Shown piece after piece: positions 1-8,263 of a stretch of DNA of 32,686 bases. This DNA comes from Prochlorococcus sp. AG-388-A01 (GTDB lineage: Bacteria > Cyanobacteriota > Cyanobacteriia > PCC-6307 > Cyanobiaceae). The stretch is taken from NCBI GenBank assembly GCA_003279945.1, contig QCGK01000010.1, positions 1 through 32,686 on the forward strand. Direction: 5' to 3'. The notes below the pieces were generated by a model. The model did no database searches. It had not been told where the DNA came from and worked only from the letters and a program-made list of their open reading frames with translations. The translations under genes and the position numbers were made by a program. The first letter of the stretch is position 1; the number at the start of each line of letters is the position of its first letter.

Positions 1-452
1 TTCTTTATTCTTTTTCTGTAGAAAAATTTCTCACCACAATTTTGACAAGTTCCTATGTATTTTAATTCTCTCCTTTCAATAGGAAATGAGTGCCTTACAG
101 AAATTTGAAAATTCTTCTCTTTCTCATTAATTTCATTCATCTTTTCTAAGAAATTTGGACCATGTATCTCATTTTTTTTTAATATCCTATCTACCCATGC
201 ATGAATCATTTCATGACATAAAGTACTGTTTATTTCACTATTAGATAATTTACTCAAAATAGGTTTCGATAAGATAATTTCAGAATCTACAAGACCATTA
301 ATTCTTTTTCTTTTATAAAAACCAGCAGTAGTTTTTAATCTATTATCACTCCATCTAACTTTTACTAATGGTTGATTATTAACCGCTAGAGAATTTTCAA
401 AATATTGGCTATTAAATTTATGAAATAAAGGTAAAAGAGGAATTACAGGCAT
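1..452 (-). CDS. SprT-like zinc metalloprotease (partial, runs off left edge)
   Basis: Reading the minus strand from the ATG at 452-450 gives 150 open codons up to the window edge, so the C-terminus is missing. The protein carries HEMIH at residues 80-84, a classic HExxH zinc site. A downstream HGPNF (97-101) supplies the likely third ligand, as in SprT/Spartan-type domains. A CxxC pair (C136, C139) near the edge looks like the start of the zinc ribbon common at the end of SprT-like proteins. Family members are proposed DNA-protein crosslink or housekeeping proteases, but the bacterial role is poorly defined. The gene is divergent from the small membrane-protein gene at 538, with 85 bases between them. 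The family call is confident; the substrate is unknown. Confidence 0.85.
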   Translation of the reverse strand, partial: MPVIPLLPLFHKFNSQYFENSLAVNNQPLVKVRWSDNRLKTTAGFYKRKRINGLVDSEIILSKPILSKLSNSEINSTLCHEMIHAWVDRILKKNEIHGPNFLEKMNEINEKEKNFQISVRHSFPIERRELKYIGTCQNCGEKFFYRKRIK

Positions 453-537
453 TATGGATTAAAATTAGTATTATTTTGACAAAAAAAGCCATCAAAAACG
501 ATTTCTTTTCTTAAAGTAATAAAAAACTTAAATCAAC

Positions 538-957
538 ATGGATGCAACACTAGTTAAAGATATCGGAATTAAAGCATTATTAGTAGGCGGAGCTGTACTA
601 GTTTCTTTTTGGACTTTTAATGCAGTCAAATTAGTTATAAGCGCCAGAGGAATTAATCCATTAGTGAGAAAGTTTTTTGATCAAATAGCTGCTGGCAGAA
701 TTGATGCAGCGTATGGTTTAACTACAAAAACTTATAAAACTCATGTGAAGCGCCAAGACTTTCTTAAATTTTTAGCTAGTTTAAACCTCAATAAATATAG
801 AAATTTAAAATCAGGAAGACCTAGAGTCCAAGAAGATCAAATCATAATAACTTTGAATTTAAAATCAGAAGATAAACAAGATGAGCTCCCATTAGATTTT
901 ACTTTCGCAAAAACTGACAATGATTGGAAAATAGACAGAATAGCAAAAGTGAATTAA
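538..957 (+). CDS. Conserved small membrane-anchored protein, NTF2-like/DUF4864-type fold suspected
   Basis: This is a 139-residue protein with one hydrophobic N-terminal segment (about residues 10-32) and no clear signal-peptidase site, so it looks like a membrane anchor. The rest is a soluble domain. The pattern 'NPLVRKFFDQIAAGRIDAAYGLTT' (split here only for description) followed by a ...DW.ID.I end resembles the DUF4864/DUF4878 group of NTF2-like domains that trail a membrane helix. That resemblance is from memory and is tentative. No catalytic residues can be named. It ends 9 bases before the GTG of the DNA ligase gene on the same strand, so the two are probably co-transcribed. Function unknown. 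Confidence 0.75.
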   Translation: MDATLVKDIGIKALLVGGAVLVSFWTFNAVKLVISARGINPLVRKFFDQIAAGRIDAAYGLTTKTYKTHVKRQDFLKFLASLNLNKYRNLKSGRPRVQEDQIIITLNLKSEDKQDELPLDFTFAKTDNDWKIDRIAKVN

Positions 958-966
958 TAATTTCTT

Positions 967-2295
967 GTGAGGCAAAAAGAATTGTTTAAAGAAGAGATAA
1001 TACATCAACTAGAATTACATCCAAGTAGATTAGATAAAGAGAAAATCATCTCAGAAGCAATGGAAGATGGTTTAGATGATTTTTTTGAGGGCATCCGTAT
1101 GGCACTTGATCCATTGGTAACTTTTGGTGTAAAAATTGTTCCTGAAAAAGAGAATGAAAAAAGTCAAAATTTTTTATGGAAAGATTTTAGGGAATTAGCA
1201 AATAAGCTTATTCAAAGAGAGCTTACTGGTCACGCTGCTCGTGATGCAATTCTTACGGCTATGGAATCTGCCACAAAAGAAGAGTGGAATGGATTTTATA
1301 GACGAGTTTTAATTAAAGATCTTAGATGTGGTGTATCTGAAAAAACAATCAACAAGATAGCCAAGAAATTTCCCAAATATGCGATTCCTATTTTTTCTTG
1401 TCCTTTAGCTCATGACAGTGCAAATCATGAAAAAAAAATGATAGGAAAAAAGCAAATTGAAATCAAATTAGATGGTGTGCGCGTCTTAACTATTATTAGA
1501 AAAAATAAAGTAGAAATGTTTTCTCGTAATGGGAAACAATTCCATAATTTTGGTCATATTATCTCAGAAATAGAAAACGTCTTAAAAGAAGATCCTGCAC
1601 CTCATGACTTAGTCCTAGATGGTGAAGTAATGAGCGCTAACTTTCAGGATTTAATGAAACAGGTTCATAGAAAAGATGGCAAACAAACAAAAGACGCAGT
1701 TCTACACCTATTTGACTTATGTCCCCTTGAATACTTCCAAAAAGGGCGATGGAACACTAGTCAAACAGCAAGAAGTTTATTAGTAAAAGAATGGGTAGCA
1801 AAACATTCTTTACTTCTTAGACATATAAAAACACTTGACTGGGAAAATGTAGACCTCGACACCAATGAGGGACAGAAAAGATTTGTAGAGCTGAATAAAT
1901 CTGCTGTGGAGGGTGGATATGAAGGAGTAATGATTAAAGATCCTGATGCAATGTATGAATGTAAAAGAACACACAGTTGGTTAAAAGCAAAACCTTTCAT
2001 TGAAGTTACTTTAAAGGTTGTATCTGTTGAGGAAGGCACAGGTCGCAATAAAGGTAGACTAGGAGCTGTACTAGTAGAAGGTGAAGATGATGGGCATGAA
2101 TACAGTCTTAGTTGTGGAAGCGGATTTAGTGATATCCAACGTGAAGAATATTGGTCAAAACGGAATCAACTGATTGGTCAACTTGTAGAAATCAGGGCTG
2201 ATGCTAAAACTAAATCCAAGGATGCGGTGGCTTTTAGTCTGAGGTTTCCTAGATTCAAATGCTTTAGAGGATTTAAAGCTGGAGAAAAAGTTTAA
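967..2295 (+). CDS. ATP-dependent DNA ligase, T4-like
   Basis: The 442-residue protein contains the full set of nucleotidyltransferase motifs. Motif I is KLDGVR with the adenylated lysine at K167. Motif Ia is SRNGK (186-190), motif III LDGEV (217-221), motif IIIa HLFDL (247-251), motif IV EGVMIK (319-324), and motif V WLKAKP (338-343). An OB-fold follows to the end. The N-terminal helical domain contains LTGHAARDA and RRVLIKDLRCG, which closely echo the equivalent part of phage T4 ligase as I remember it. It starts with GTG; the next ATG (residue 31) would cut into the N-terminal domain. Bacteria normally replicate with NAD-dependent LigA, so this is a second ligase, probably for repair. It seals nicks using ATP. 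The upstream partner is the small membrane protein. No helicase or exonuclease partner is visible. Confidence 0.93.
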   Translation: MRQKELFKEEIIHQLELHPSRLDKEKIISEAMEDGLDDFFEGIRMALDPLVTFGVKIVPEKENEKSQNFLWKDFRELANKLIQRELTGHAARDAILTAMESATKEEWNGFYRRVLIKDLRCGVSEKTINKIAKKFPKYAIPIFSCPLAHDSANHEKKMIGKKQIEIKLDGVRVLTIIRKNKVEMFSRNGKQFHNFGHIISEIENVLKEDPAPHDLVLDGEVMSANFQDLMKQVHRKDGKQTKDAVLHLFDLCPLEYFQKGRWNTSQTARSLLVKEWVAKHSLLLRHIKTLDWENVDLDTNEGQKRFVELNKSAVEGGYEGVMIKDPDAMYECKRTHSWLKAKPFIEVTLKVVSVEEGTGRNKGRLGAVLVEGEDDGHEYSLSCGSGFSDIQREEYWSKRNQLIGQLVEIRADAKTKSKDAVAFSLRFPRFKCFRGFKAGEKV

Positions 2296-2421
2296 ATTTT
2301 AAAAAATAGTATTCCACAAAGTAGTCTATGTAGTCTATGAAAAATGTGGTTTTTAAGTAAAAAAACTAAAAATCTTGGCTATAAAATGTAAGAATAATCA
2401 TCAGGACTTTAAGAGAGACTT

Positions 2422-2574
2422 ATGACAAAGAAAACAGTTTTCAACTTCATAAAAACACCTTGTGGACAAGCAAAATATATCGAATTAGAAGCCAACAAAA
2501 CTCTACTAGGTAAATTTAGGCTTTTGTGGTTTATCTTAATTGCATCTATTAGAGATTGGAATATTAAAGAGTAA
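2422..2574 (+). CDS. Small conserved-looking protein, 50 residues
   Basis: ATG at 2422 opens a 50-codon frame ending in TAA at 2572-2574. A purine-rich AAGAGAGA stretch about 5 bases upstream can serve as a ribosome-binding site. The protein has a polar N-terminal half, with Cys14 in a TPCGQ context. A hydrophobic stretch follows (LLWFILIASI, about residues 34-43), then a charged end. It could lie at or in the membrane. I recognise no family. It sits 126 bases after the ligase gene and ends 4 bases before the stop of the convergent TVP38-type gene when only ATG starts are considered. Support comes from the start, the ribosome-binding site and the snug fit between neighbours; I cannot test conservation here. 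Confidence 0.6.
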   Translation: MTKKTVFNFIKTPCGQAKYIELEANKTLLGKFRLLWFILIASIRDWNIKE

Positions 2575-2578
2575 ATTC

Positions 2579-3175
2579 TTAGGATTTTTCAAAATATTCC
2601 CTGGAATATTTAGCTGAGAAATATACAACTAAAAAAGTTGAAATAATTCCAACAATAGTCATATATAAATTATTTGGTGATTGGACATTTTTTAGCTCCT
2701 GGATATTTTTTGCCAAACTACCTATTGAGCAATAAAGAAAAGTTCCTGGAATTATTCCAAAAAGACCAATAGCGAAATCTCGAAATTTAACATTATTCAA
2801 ACCATAAAAATAATTAAGAATACTGAAGGGAAATATAGGAGATAATCTTGCTAAAAAAATTAATTTAAGTCCGCCTTTTTCTACTACTTTTTCCATAACA
2901 CTTAATTTTGGATAACGACTAAAAAGATTTTTTAGCTTTTTTGCAAAAAAACTTTTTGATACAAAAAAAGCAACTGATGCTCCTAAGGAAGCGGAGAAAA
3001 AAACGATAATTGATCCTAAATATGAGCCATATAAAAAACCTGATAATAAAGATAACCAAGAAGCTGGGAGTATTAATAAAACAATTAAAATATAAATGCA
3101 AACAAACGAAAATATCCCAATTCCAGTATTAAAAAAAAAAGACAAATTATAAATATTTTCAAGAAATATATTCAT
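2579..3175 (-). CDS. TVP38/TMEM64-family (VTT domain) membrane protein
   Basis: The protein is 198 residues from the ATG at 3175. An in-frame TTG two codons earlier, at 3181, would instead overlap the valS stop. Several hydrophobic helices frame the conserved pattern of this family. There is a Gly-rich FLYGSYLGSI segment, then GASVAFF, then the RLSPIFPFSILNYFYG signature, then GIIPGTFLYCSIGS. This is the DedA-like VTT architecture of inner-membrane proteins thought to act as lipid or ion transporters or scramblases; the substrate here is unknown. It follows valS on the same strand with essentially no gap and is probably co-transcribed with it. It converges with the 50-residue gene. Confidence 0.88.
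   Translation of the reverse strand: MNIFLENIYNLSFFFNTGIGIFSFVCIYILIVLLILPASWLSLLSGFLYGSYLGSIIVFFSASLGASVAFFVSKSFFAKKLKNLFSRYPKLSVMEKVVEKGGLKLIFLARLSPIFPFSILNYFYGLNNVKFRDFAIGLFGIIPGTFLYCSIGSLAKNIQELKNVQSPNNLYMTIVGIISTFLVVYFSAKYSREYFEKS
2592..2611 (-). terminator. Perfect 9-bp inverted repeat at the 3' end of the TVP38-type gene, possible terminator
   Basis: AAATATTCC and GGAATATTT are separated by two bases. The repeat lies inside the last codons of the minus-strand membrane-protein gene and opposite the end of the small plus-strand gene. It could fold as a hairpin in either transcript. The following U-tract is short, so the terminator reading is weak. Confidence 0.3.
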
Positions 3176-3177
3176 TC

Positions 3178-5934
3178 TCAATTCAAAAGCTCGAGTTTTT
3201 TAGTAATTCTCTCCATTTGTACCGAACCCTCATTTAATTTAAATCTACATTCATCAACAATATCTTTTGGAGCCTTATCCACGAAATTTTTATTAGATAA
3301 TCTCTTATTTAAATTATCTAATTCAATAGTCACCTTTTTTAAATCCTTGTTTAGCCTTTCCTTTAATGCATCTATATTTACAAAATCCTGAAAAGGTAAG
3401 TAAACCTCTAAATCACTAATTATCCCAGAAAAAGATTTAGCAAACTCTTTTTTATCAACAGCATTAGGTTTAAAAATAAATACTTCAGAAGATTTAGTTA
3501 AGGTTTGAATATCATCAACTAAAATTTTTAGAAAATCAATCAATTCATCATTATCTGAAATCAAGTAAACAGGAACTTTTTCTGATGGCTTGAGACCTAA
3601 TTCAGCTCTCAAATTTCTAATCAATCTAATAATTTCAAAGAGTTGTTGAAAGGAATTATCAAGCTTATTATCAACAAATTTATTTTCTTGGGTTGGCCAT
3701 TTTTGAAGAGATAATAATTCTTTATCTGATTTAAGTTGCAGTACATGCCAAAGTTCTTCAGTAATGTGCGGCATAAAAGGATGAATCATCACCAAAATAT
3801 CATTGAGCACTTTTATTAAAACCTTTTCAGATATTTGTCTATTATTAGTTTCTTTATTATTAAACCTTTGTTTAGCAAATTCTACATACCAGTCACAAAA
3901 ATCATTCCACGTAAATTCATATAGAAGTTTCGCAGATTCTCCCAATTTATATTCTTTCAATAAAGAAGCGACTTTTATATTTACCTGATTCAATTTCGAT
4001 AAAATCCACTTATCACATAACTCTAAAGAAGGTTCATCACTCTCATTAAGCGAATCATTGTTGTTAGAAGTTTTATTAATTAACACAAATTTAGTTGCAT
4101 TCCATAATTTATTCGCAAAATTTCTTGAAGCTTCAACAGTTGAAGAGGTATCTTTTTTTCTATCAAAATCAAGCCGGATATCTTGTCCAGCTCCTGCAAC
4201 TTCTCGAATTAAAGCAAATCGTAGAGCATCAGAACCATATTTATCAATTAATAGTATTGGATCAATACCATTACCTGAACTTTTACTCATTTTTTTATTG
4301 TTTTCATCTCGAACTAGACCATGAATATAAACATCCTTAAAAGGAATATTATTCGTAAAAGTATTGCCCATCATTGTCATTCTGGCCACCCAGAAGAAAA
4401 TAATATCGAAACCAGTAACAAGAACATTATTTGGATACCATTTTTTAAAATCAGGATCATTTGTATTTGGCCAACCAAGAGTTGAGAAAGGCCATAAACC
4501 ACTTGAAAACCATGTATCCAAAACATCTTTATCACGAACCAATTTAATATTTGATCCAAATTTTTTATTAGCTTCGATTAAGGCATCCTCTTCATTTCTT
4601 GCAACGATGTATGGAGTATTTTGTATTATTGAGTCTTGAGCTTCATCTAAAACATACCAAGCTGGTATTTGGTGCCCCCACCACAATTGCCGACTAATAC
4701 ACCAATCATTAATATTCTCTAACCAATCCTTATAAACTTTCTCCCAGCGTGGAGGAATAAACGATGGGTTTTTTGAATAAATTTCATGAAGACATCCTTG
4801 TGATATATCATCCATTTTCAAAAACCATTGTGTTGACAATAAGGGTTCAATTGGCACCTTACCTCTATCAGAAAAAGGAACAGTATGTTTATAATCCTCT
4901 ATCTTTGTCAAAAGGCCTAAGTTATCCAATTCTTTGATAATTTTCTTTCTAGCCTCATATCTATCTAAATTTTGAAAAATACCTGCATTAATATTTAAAG
5001 TTCCATCTTTGTTCATTACATTAATCTGTTTTAGATTATGCCTTTTTCCTATTGCGAAATCATTTGGATCATGGGCTGGAGTAACCTTCACGCAACCCGT
5101 ACCAAAATCTTTATCAACATGTGAATCAGCGATAATAGGTATTTCTCTATCAACGAAAGGAACTTTTACTTTGACACCAATAAATTCTTTATACCTATCA
5201 TCATCAGGATTAACTGCCACAGCAGTATCACCCAAAAGAGTTTCTGGTCTAGTTGTTGCAACTTCTAAATACTTATCTAACTGTTCACCACTTTCAGAAA
5301 TTAAAGGGTATTTAAAATGCCATAAATGACCATTTACTTCTTGCATTTCAACTTCAAGATCACTTACGGCAGATTGAGATTCAGGGCACCAATTAACCAA
5401 ATATTCGCCTCTATAAATTAAATTCTTTCTATAGAGAATATTAAAAGCCTCAATAACTGCTTCATTTAATTTTTGATCAAGAGTAAATCTTTCTCTAGTC
5501 CAGTCAACTGAATATCCTATCCTTTTTAATTGAGAAACTATTCTTCCACCACTTTGTTCTTTCCAGTTCCATGCTCTTTTAAGAAATTCATCTCTTCCAA
5601 TGTCCTCGCTTGTTTTGCCTTCACTTTTTAATTGTTTTTCGAGAATAGTTTGAACAGCTATTGAAGCATGATCAGTTCCCGGCAAACACAAAACATTCTT
5701 ACCTAAAAGTCTTTGAAAACGTACTACAACATCTATCAAAGCCGTATTAAATGCATGCCCCATATGCAAAGATCCAGTTACATTTGGTGGCGGGATAACA
5801 ACACAAAAAGGCTCCCCATCATCCTCAGGGTTAGGACTAAACGCCCTTAGACTTTCCCATTTTTCTTGCCACTTTTTCTCTACTTCAAAAGGTGAATAAT
5901 TCTCTAAAGATAATTGATCATTCATCTCTGTCAT
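3178..5934 (-). CDS. valS: Valyl-tRNA synthetase
   Basis: This class I aminoacyl-tRNA synthetase attaches valine to tRNA-Val in the cytoplasm. From the ATG at 5934 it is 918 residues, the usual bacterial size; a TTG two codons upstream (5940) and an ATG three codons downstream (5925) are also possible starts. The HIGH motif appears as HMGH at 57-60, within PPPNVTGSLHMGH. KMSKS is at 548-552. A large CP1 editing domain with TTRPETLLGDTAVAV lies between them. The anticodon-binding region contains CDKWILSKLN. The C-terminal about 65 residues form the charged coiled-coil arm typical of ValRS. Upstream on the same strand lie an A-type Fe-S carrier and tRNA-Val(UAC), the enzyme's own substrate. All sequence marks are intact. 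Confidence 0.98.
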   Translation of the reverse strand: MTEMNDQLSLENYSPFEVEKKWQEKWESLRAFSPNPEDDGEPFCVVIPPPNVTGSLHMGHAFNTALIDVVVRFQRLLGKNVLCLPGTDHASIAVQTILEKQLKSEGKTSEDIGRDEFLKRAWNWKEQSGGRIVSQLKRIGYSVDWTRERFTLDQKLNEAVIEAFNILYRKNLIYRGEYLVNWCPESQSAVSDLEVEMQEVNGHLWHFKYPLISESGEQLDKYLEVATTRPETLLGDTAVAVNPDDDRYKEFIGVKVKVPFVDREIPIIADSHVDKDFGTGCVKVTPAHDPNDFAIGKRHNLKQINVMNKDGTLNINAGIFQNLDRYEARKKIIKELDNLGLLTKIEDYKHTVPFSDRGKVPIEPLLSTQWFLKMDDISQGCLHEIYSKNPSFIPPRWEKVYKDWLENINDWCISRQLWWGHQIPAWYVLDEAQDSIIQNTPYIVARNEEDALIEANKKFGSNIKLVRDKDVLDTWFSSGLWPFSTLGWPNTNDPDFKKWYPNNVLVTGFDIIFFWVARMTMMGNTFTNNIPFKDVYIHGLVRDENNKKMSKSSGNGIDPILLIDKYGSDALRFALIREVAGAGQDIRLDFDRKKDTSSTVEASRNFANKLWNATKFVLINKTSNNNDSLNESDEPSLELCDKWILSKLNQVNIKVASLLKEYKLGESAKLLYEFTWNDFCDWYVEFAKQRFNNKETNNRQISEKVLIKVLNDILVMIHPFMPHITEELWHVLQLKSDKELLSLQKWPTQENKFVDNKLDNSFQQLFEIIRLIRNLRAELGLKPSEKVPVYLISDNDELIDFLKILVDDIQTLTKSSEVFIFKPNAVDKKEFAKSFSGIISDLEVYLPFQDFVNIDALKERLNKDLKKVTIELDNLNKRLSNKNFVDKAPKDIVDECRFKLNEGSVQMERITKKLELLN

Positions 5935-6032
5935 GTGCAAATTTTATTTCAATAAACTTTTTTATTTATTTTATCTTGAGAGCAGCTAATTATTGAAAAT
6001 AATATTAGTTTGCAAAAAAAGATACATCCATT

Positions 6033-6374
6033 CTACAAAAGTTTGAAACCAGAACCACAAGAACAACGTTTTGCATTTTTTGGTGTTGAAATAAGAAATC
6101 CACCACCGCTCAAATCACCGTAATAATCTAATTTTAAATCTTTCAGTAAATTAAACTTTTTTTCATTCGCGTATAAAGTTACTCCTTCAGTTCTTGAAAT
6201 AGGGGATCCATTACATGTGCCTGGCCTTAATTTAATATGCATCCATCCTTCAGAACAATTTTTATCCTCTACCAAATCAATCGACATTTCTCCTGGAGAA
6301 CCTCCAAAAGAAGCTTGCCTAGATAGTTCTGAAGCAGCACTTTGACTGATTGAAAGATTGACGATCTCAGTCAT
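6033..6374 (-). CDS. A-type iron-sulfur cluster carrier (HesB/IscA/SufA family)
   Basis: The protein is 113 residues from the ATG at 6374. A longer frame reaching 6419 would run into the tRNA gene, so it was rejected. The pattern LDYYGDLSGGGFLISTPKNAKRCSCGSGF (described in two parts: a GGGF-ISTPKN turn, then C104-S-C106) matches the C-terminal signature of A-type carriers that deliver Fe-S clusters to target proteins. The first ligand cysteine is probably C54 in GTCNGS, within a changed local sequence (the family usually has a Gly-Gly-Cys-Ser-Gly turn). It sits between tRNA-Val, 15 bases upstream of its start, and valS. Fold assignment is good; the specific name (SufA, IscA or another) cannot be decided. 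Confidence 0.82.
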   Translation of the reverse strand: MTEIVNLSISQSAASELSRQASFGGSPGEMSIDLVEDKNCSEGWMHIKLRPGTCNGSPISRTEGVTLYANEKKFNLLKDLKLDYYGDLSGGGFLISTPKNAKRCSCGSGFKLL

Positions 6375-6389
6375 TAGAAAAATAATAAA

Positions 6390-6461
<72 letters not shown>

Positions 6462-6559
6462 TTATAATAGATCATTCTAATAGATGAAGTTGAAAAATTT
6501 ATACTAAGTATTTAAATATTTCATGATTGAGGCAAAATTTAATTAATAAAATATATCCT

Positions 6560-7414
6560 ATGTCCTCAAACAATAGATATAAATTGGAAAACGATTCCGA
6601 TTTAGAGACTATAAATAGTTTTAAAATCTTAATATCTAATATCAAAGCATTAAAAGATAAAACTTGGGGCTGCCCATGGCAGAAAATACAGTCTCATGTA
6701 TCGTTGATCCCATTTTTGTATGAAGAAAGTAATGAGTTTATAGACGCGATATATGAAAAAAATGCAGATAACATATGTGAGGAGTTAGGAGATCTTTTAT
6801 TACAAGTAATGCTTCATGCTGAAATCGGTTGCGAAGAAAAAGAATTTACACTAGATGATGTGATAAAAAATCTAAATAAGAAAATCATTAATAGACATCC
6901 ATATATTTTTAACAAAAAAGAAAAAGTATCATTAAAAAAATCACAACAGGTTTGGGAAAATATAAAAAATTTAGAAAAAGAAGCACCTCATATGAAATCT
7001 TCAATTAGTAGAAATTTAAATTTGAAAATTAAAAATTTACCGCCAACGCTTGGAACAGATCAAATCACAAATATCGTTAAAGAACATGGTTTCAAGTGGG
7101 AAAGTACTGATGAGATTTTTAAAAAGTTAGAAGAAGAGATTAATGAATTAAAGGAAGCAATTAAAAGTAAAAATGATTCAGAGATAAAAAATGAATTTGG
7201 GGATATTTATTTTACCCTTCTTAATCTCTCAAACTTTTTAAAGATTAATCCTGAATCAGCTCTTCAAAAAACTAATATAAAATTTTTAGACAGATTTTCA
7301 ATCGTCGAAGAGCATGCAGGAGATAATATTAAAAAACAAACTCCTAAAGACTTTCAAAGGCTTTGGCAAATAGCCAAACAAAAACTGGCCGGAAAAATTC
7401 CTAAAAACAAATGA
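6560..7414 (+). CDS. mazG: Nucleoside triphosphate pyrophosphohydrolase MazG
   Basis: From the ATG at 6560 the protein is 284 residues. An in-frame TTG at 6527 would add 11 residues that the family does not need. Two MazG helical repeats are visible. The first has GCPWQKIQSH, EESNEFIDAI and EELGDLLLQV (the metal-binding ExxE...ExxD pattern), then NRHPYIF. The second has EEEINELKEAI and NEFGDIYFTLLN. This is the full two-domain bacterial enzyme, unlike the short single-domain mazG carried by cyanophages. It hydrolyses NTPs/dNTPs to the monophosphate and pyrophosphate and cleans non-canonical nucleotides from the pool. The usual Asp in GCPWD is Gln here. Its end overlaps the speE start by 4 bases (ATGA), which suggests translational coupling. 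Confidence 0.95.
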   Translation: MSSNNRYKLENDSDLETINSFKILISNIKALKDKTWGCPWQKIQSHVSLIPFLYEESNEFIDAIYEKNADNICEELGDLLLQVMLHAEIGCEEKEFTLDDVIKNLNKKIINRHPYIFNKKEKVSLKKSQQVWENIKNLEKEAPHMKSSISRNLNLKIKNLPPTLGTDQITNIVKEHGFKWESTDEIFKKLEEEINELKEAIKSKNDSEIKNEFGDIYFTLLNLSNFLKINPESALQKTNIKFLDRFSIVEEHAGDNIKKQTPKDFQRLWQIAKQKLAGKIPKNK

Positions 7415-8262
7415 CAAATATTACAACATGGATAGATGAATATCATAAAGGCTCAAGATTCGGCCTAAATGGGAAAATTTTAATTAAAAAAACCTCGAAA
7501 TATCAAGAAATTATTGTTATTGAAAATGAATATTATGGTAAAGCTTTAATGTTAGATGGTTGCTGGATGACATCATTAAAAGACGAGAAATATTATCATG
7601 AGTGTCTTGTGCATCCTGCATTAAGTAACATTGACGAAAAATCTAATGTACTAATTATTGGCGGTGGTGACGGTGGTACTGCTAGAGAATGCGTTAAATA
7701 TTCTCAAATATCAAAAATTGATCTAGTAGAAATTGATGAGGAGGTAATCAAAATATCTAAAAAATTTCTAAAAGAAATTGGAGGCGAAGCATGGAATGAC
7801 AAAAGATTAGAAATACATGTTGATGATGGTGTTAAATGGGTAAAAAAAACAAGAGATAATTTTTACGACGTTATATTTATAGATTGTTCAGATCCCTCAG
7901 AATTTTCAAATTTATTATTTTCAGATTCTTTTTATGGAGAATGTAAAAGAATACTTACACCAAGGGGGATATTAGCGACGCAAAGCGAATCTCCTGAATC
8001 CTTCAAAAATATTCACATAAATATTTTGAAAACCCTAAAAAATATATTTAAAGTTTCTGAAACTATGTATTCCTTTGTGCCTATATATCCAAGCGGGATT
8101 TGGAGTTGGACATTCGCTTCTTCAGAAGATCTAAATTTATCAAAGCAAAATTATGATGAAGTCCTAAAAATAGAAAAAGGGTGTGAAATTTGGAATTTAA
8201 ATTTTCAAGATGCAGCATTCAAAATGATGCCAAATAAAATTGTAAAAGAACTAGATTCATAA
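7411..8262 (+). CDS. speE: Spermidine synthase (polyamine aminopropyltransferase)
   Basis: This 283-residue enzyme transfers an aminopropyl group from decarboxylated S-adenosylmethionine to putrescine. It shows a short N-terminal beta domain with DEKYYHE (58-64). The Rossmann motif is IGGGDGGT (83-90), followed by LVEID (105-109), DDG (138-140) and the catalytic IDCSDP (157-162; D158 and D161). Just after this, the family's usual Gly-Pro-Ala/Gly turn is replaced by S-E-F-S, then LLFS and FYGECKRIL as expected. That change sits in the substrate-facing loop. The gene overlaps mazG by 4 bases and is 1 base from speB, so agmatinase-derived putrescine is made and used by the same operon. Confidence 0.95.
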   Translation: MTNITTWIDEYHKGSRFGLNGKILIKKTSKYQEIIVIENEYYGKALMLDGCWMTSLKDEKYYHECLVHPALSNIDEKSNVLIIGGGDGGTARECVKYSQISKIDLVEIDEEVIKISKKFLKEIGGEAWNDKRLEIHVDDGVKWVKKTRDNFYDVIFIDCSDPSEFSNLLFSDSFYGECKRILTPRGILATQSESPESFKNIHINILKTLKNIFKVSETMYSFVPIYPSGIWSWTFASSEDLNLSKQNYDEVLKIEKGCEIWNLNFQDAAFKMMPNKIVKELDS

Positions 8263-8263
8263 G

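Noticed and set aside
476..504. TTGACA-like -35 element before the small membrane-protein gene
   Set aside because: The hexamer at 476-481 is good, but no -10 sequence lies at a workable distance.
4058..4340. Open frames on the plus strand inside valS, and similar frames opposite other long genes
   Set aside because: They lie fully antisense to well-supported genes, lack family features and are expected shadows in AT-rich coding DNA.
5986..6009. Inverted repeat between the Fe-S carrier and valS
   Set aside because: The stem is AT-only with a bulge and no U-run in the direction of transcription, as expected by chance in such sequence.
6462..6490. Repeated TAATAGAT (6465-6472 and 6478-6485) as a promoter of tRNA-Val
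   Set aside because: On the minus strand the nearest -10-like site is only about 2 bases from the tRNA end and no matching -35 was found.
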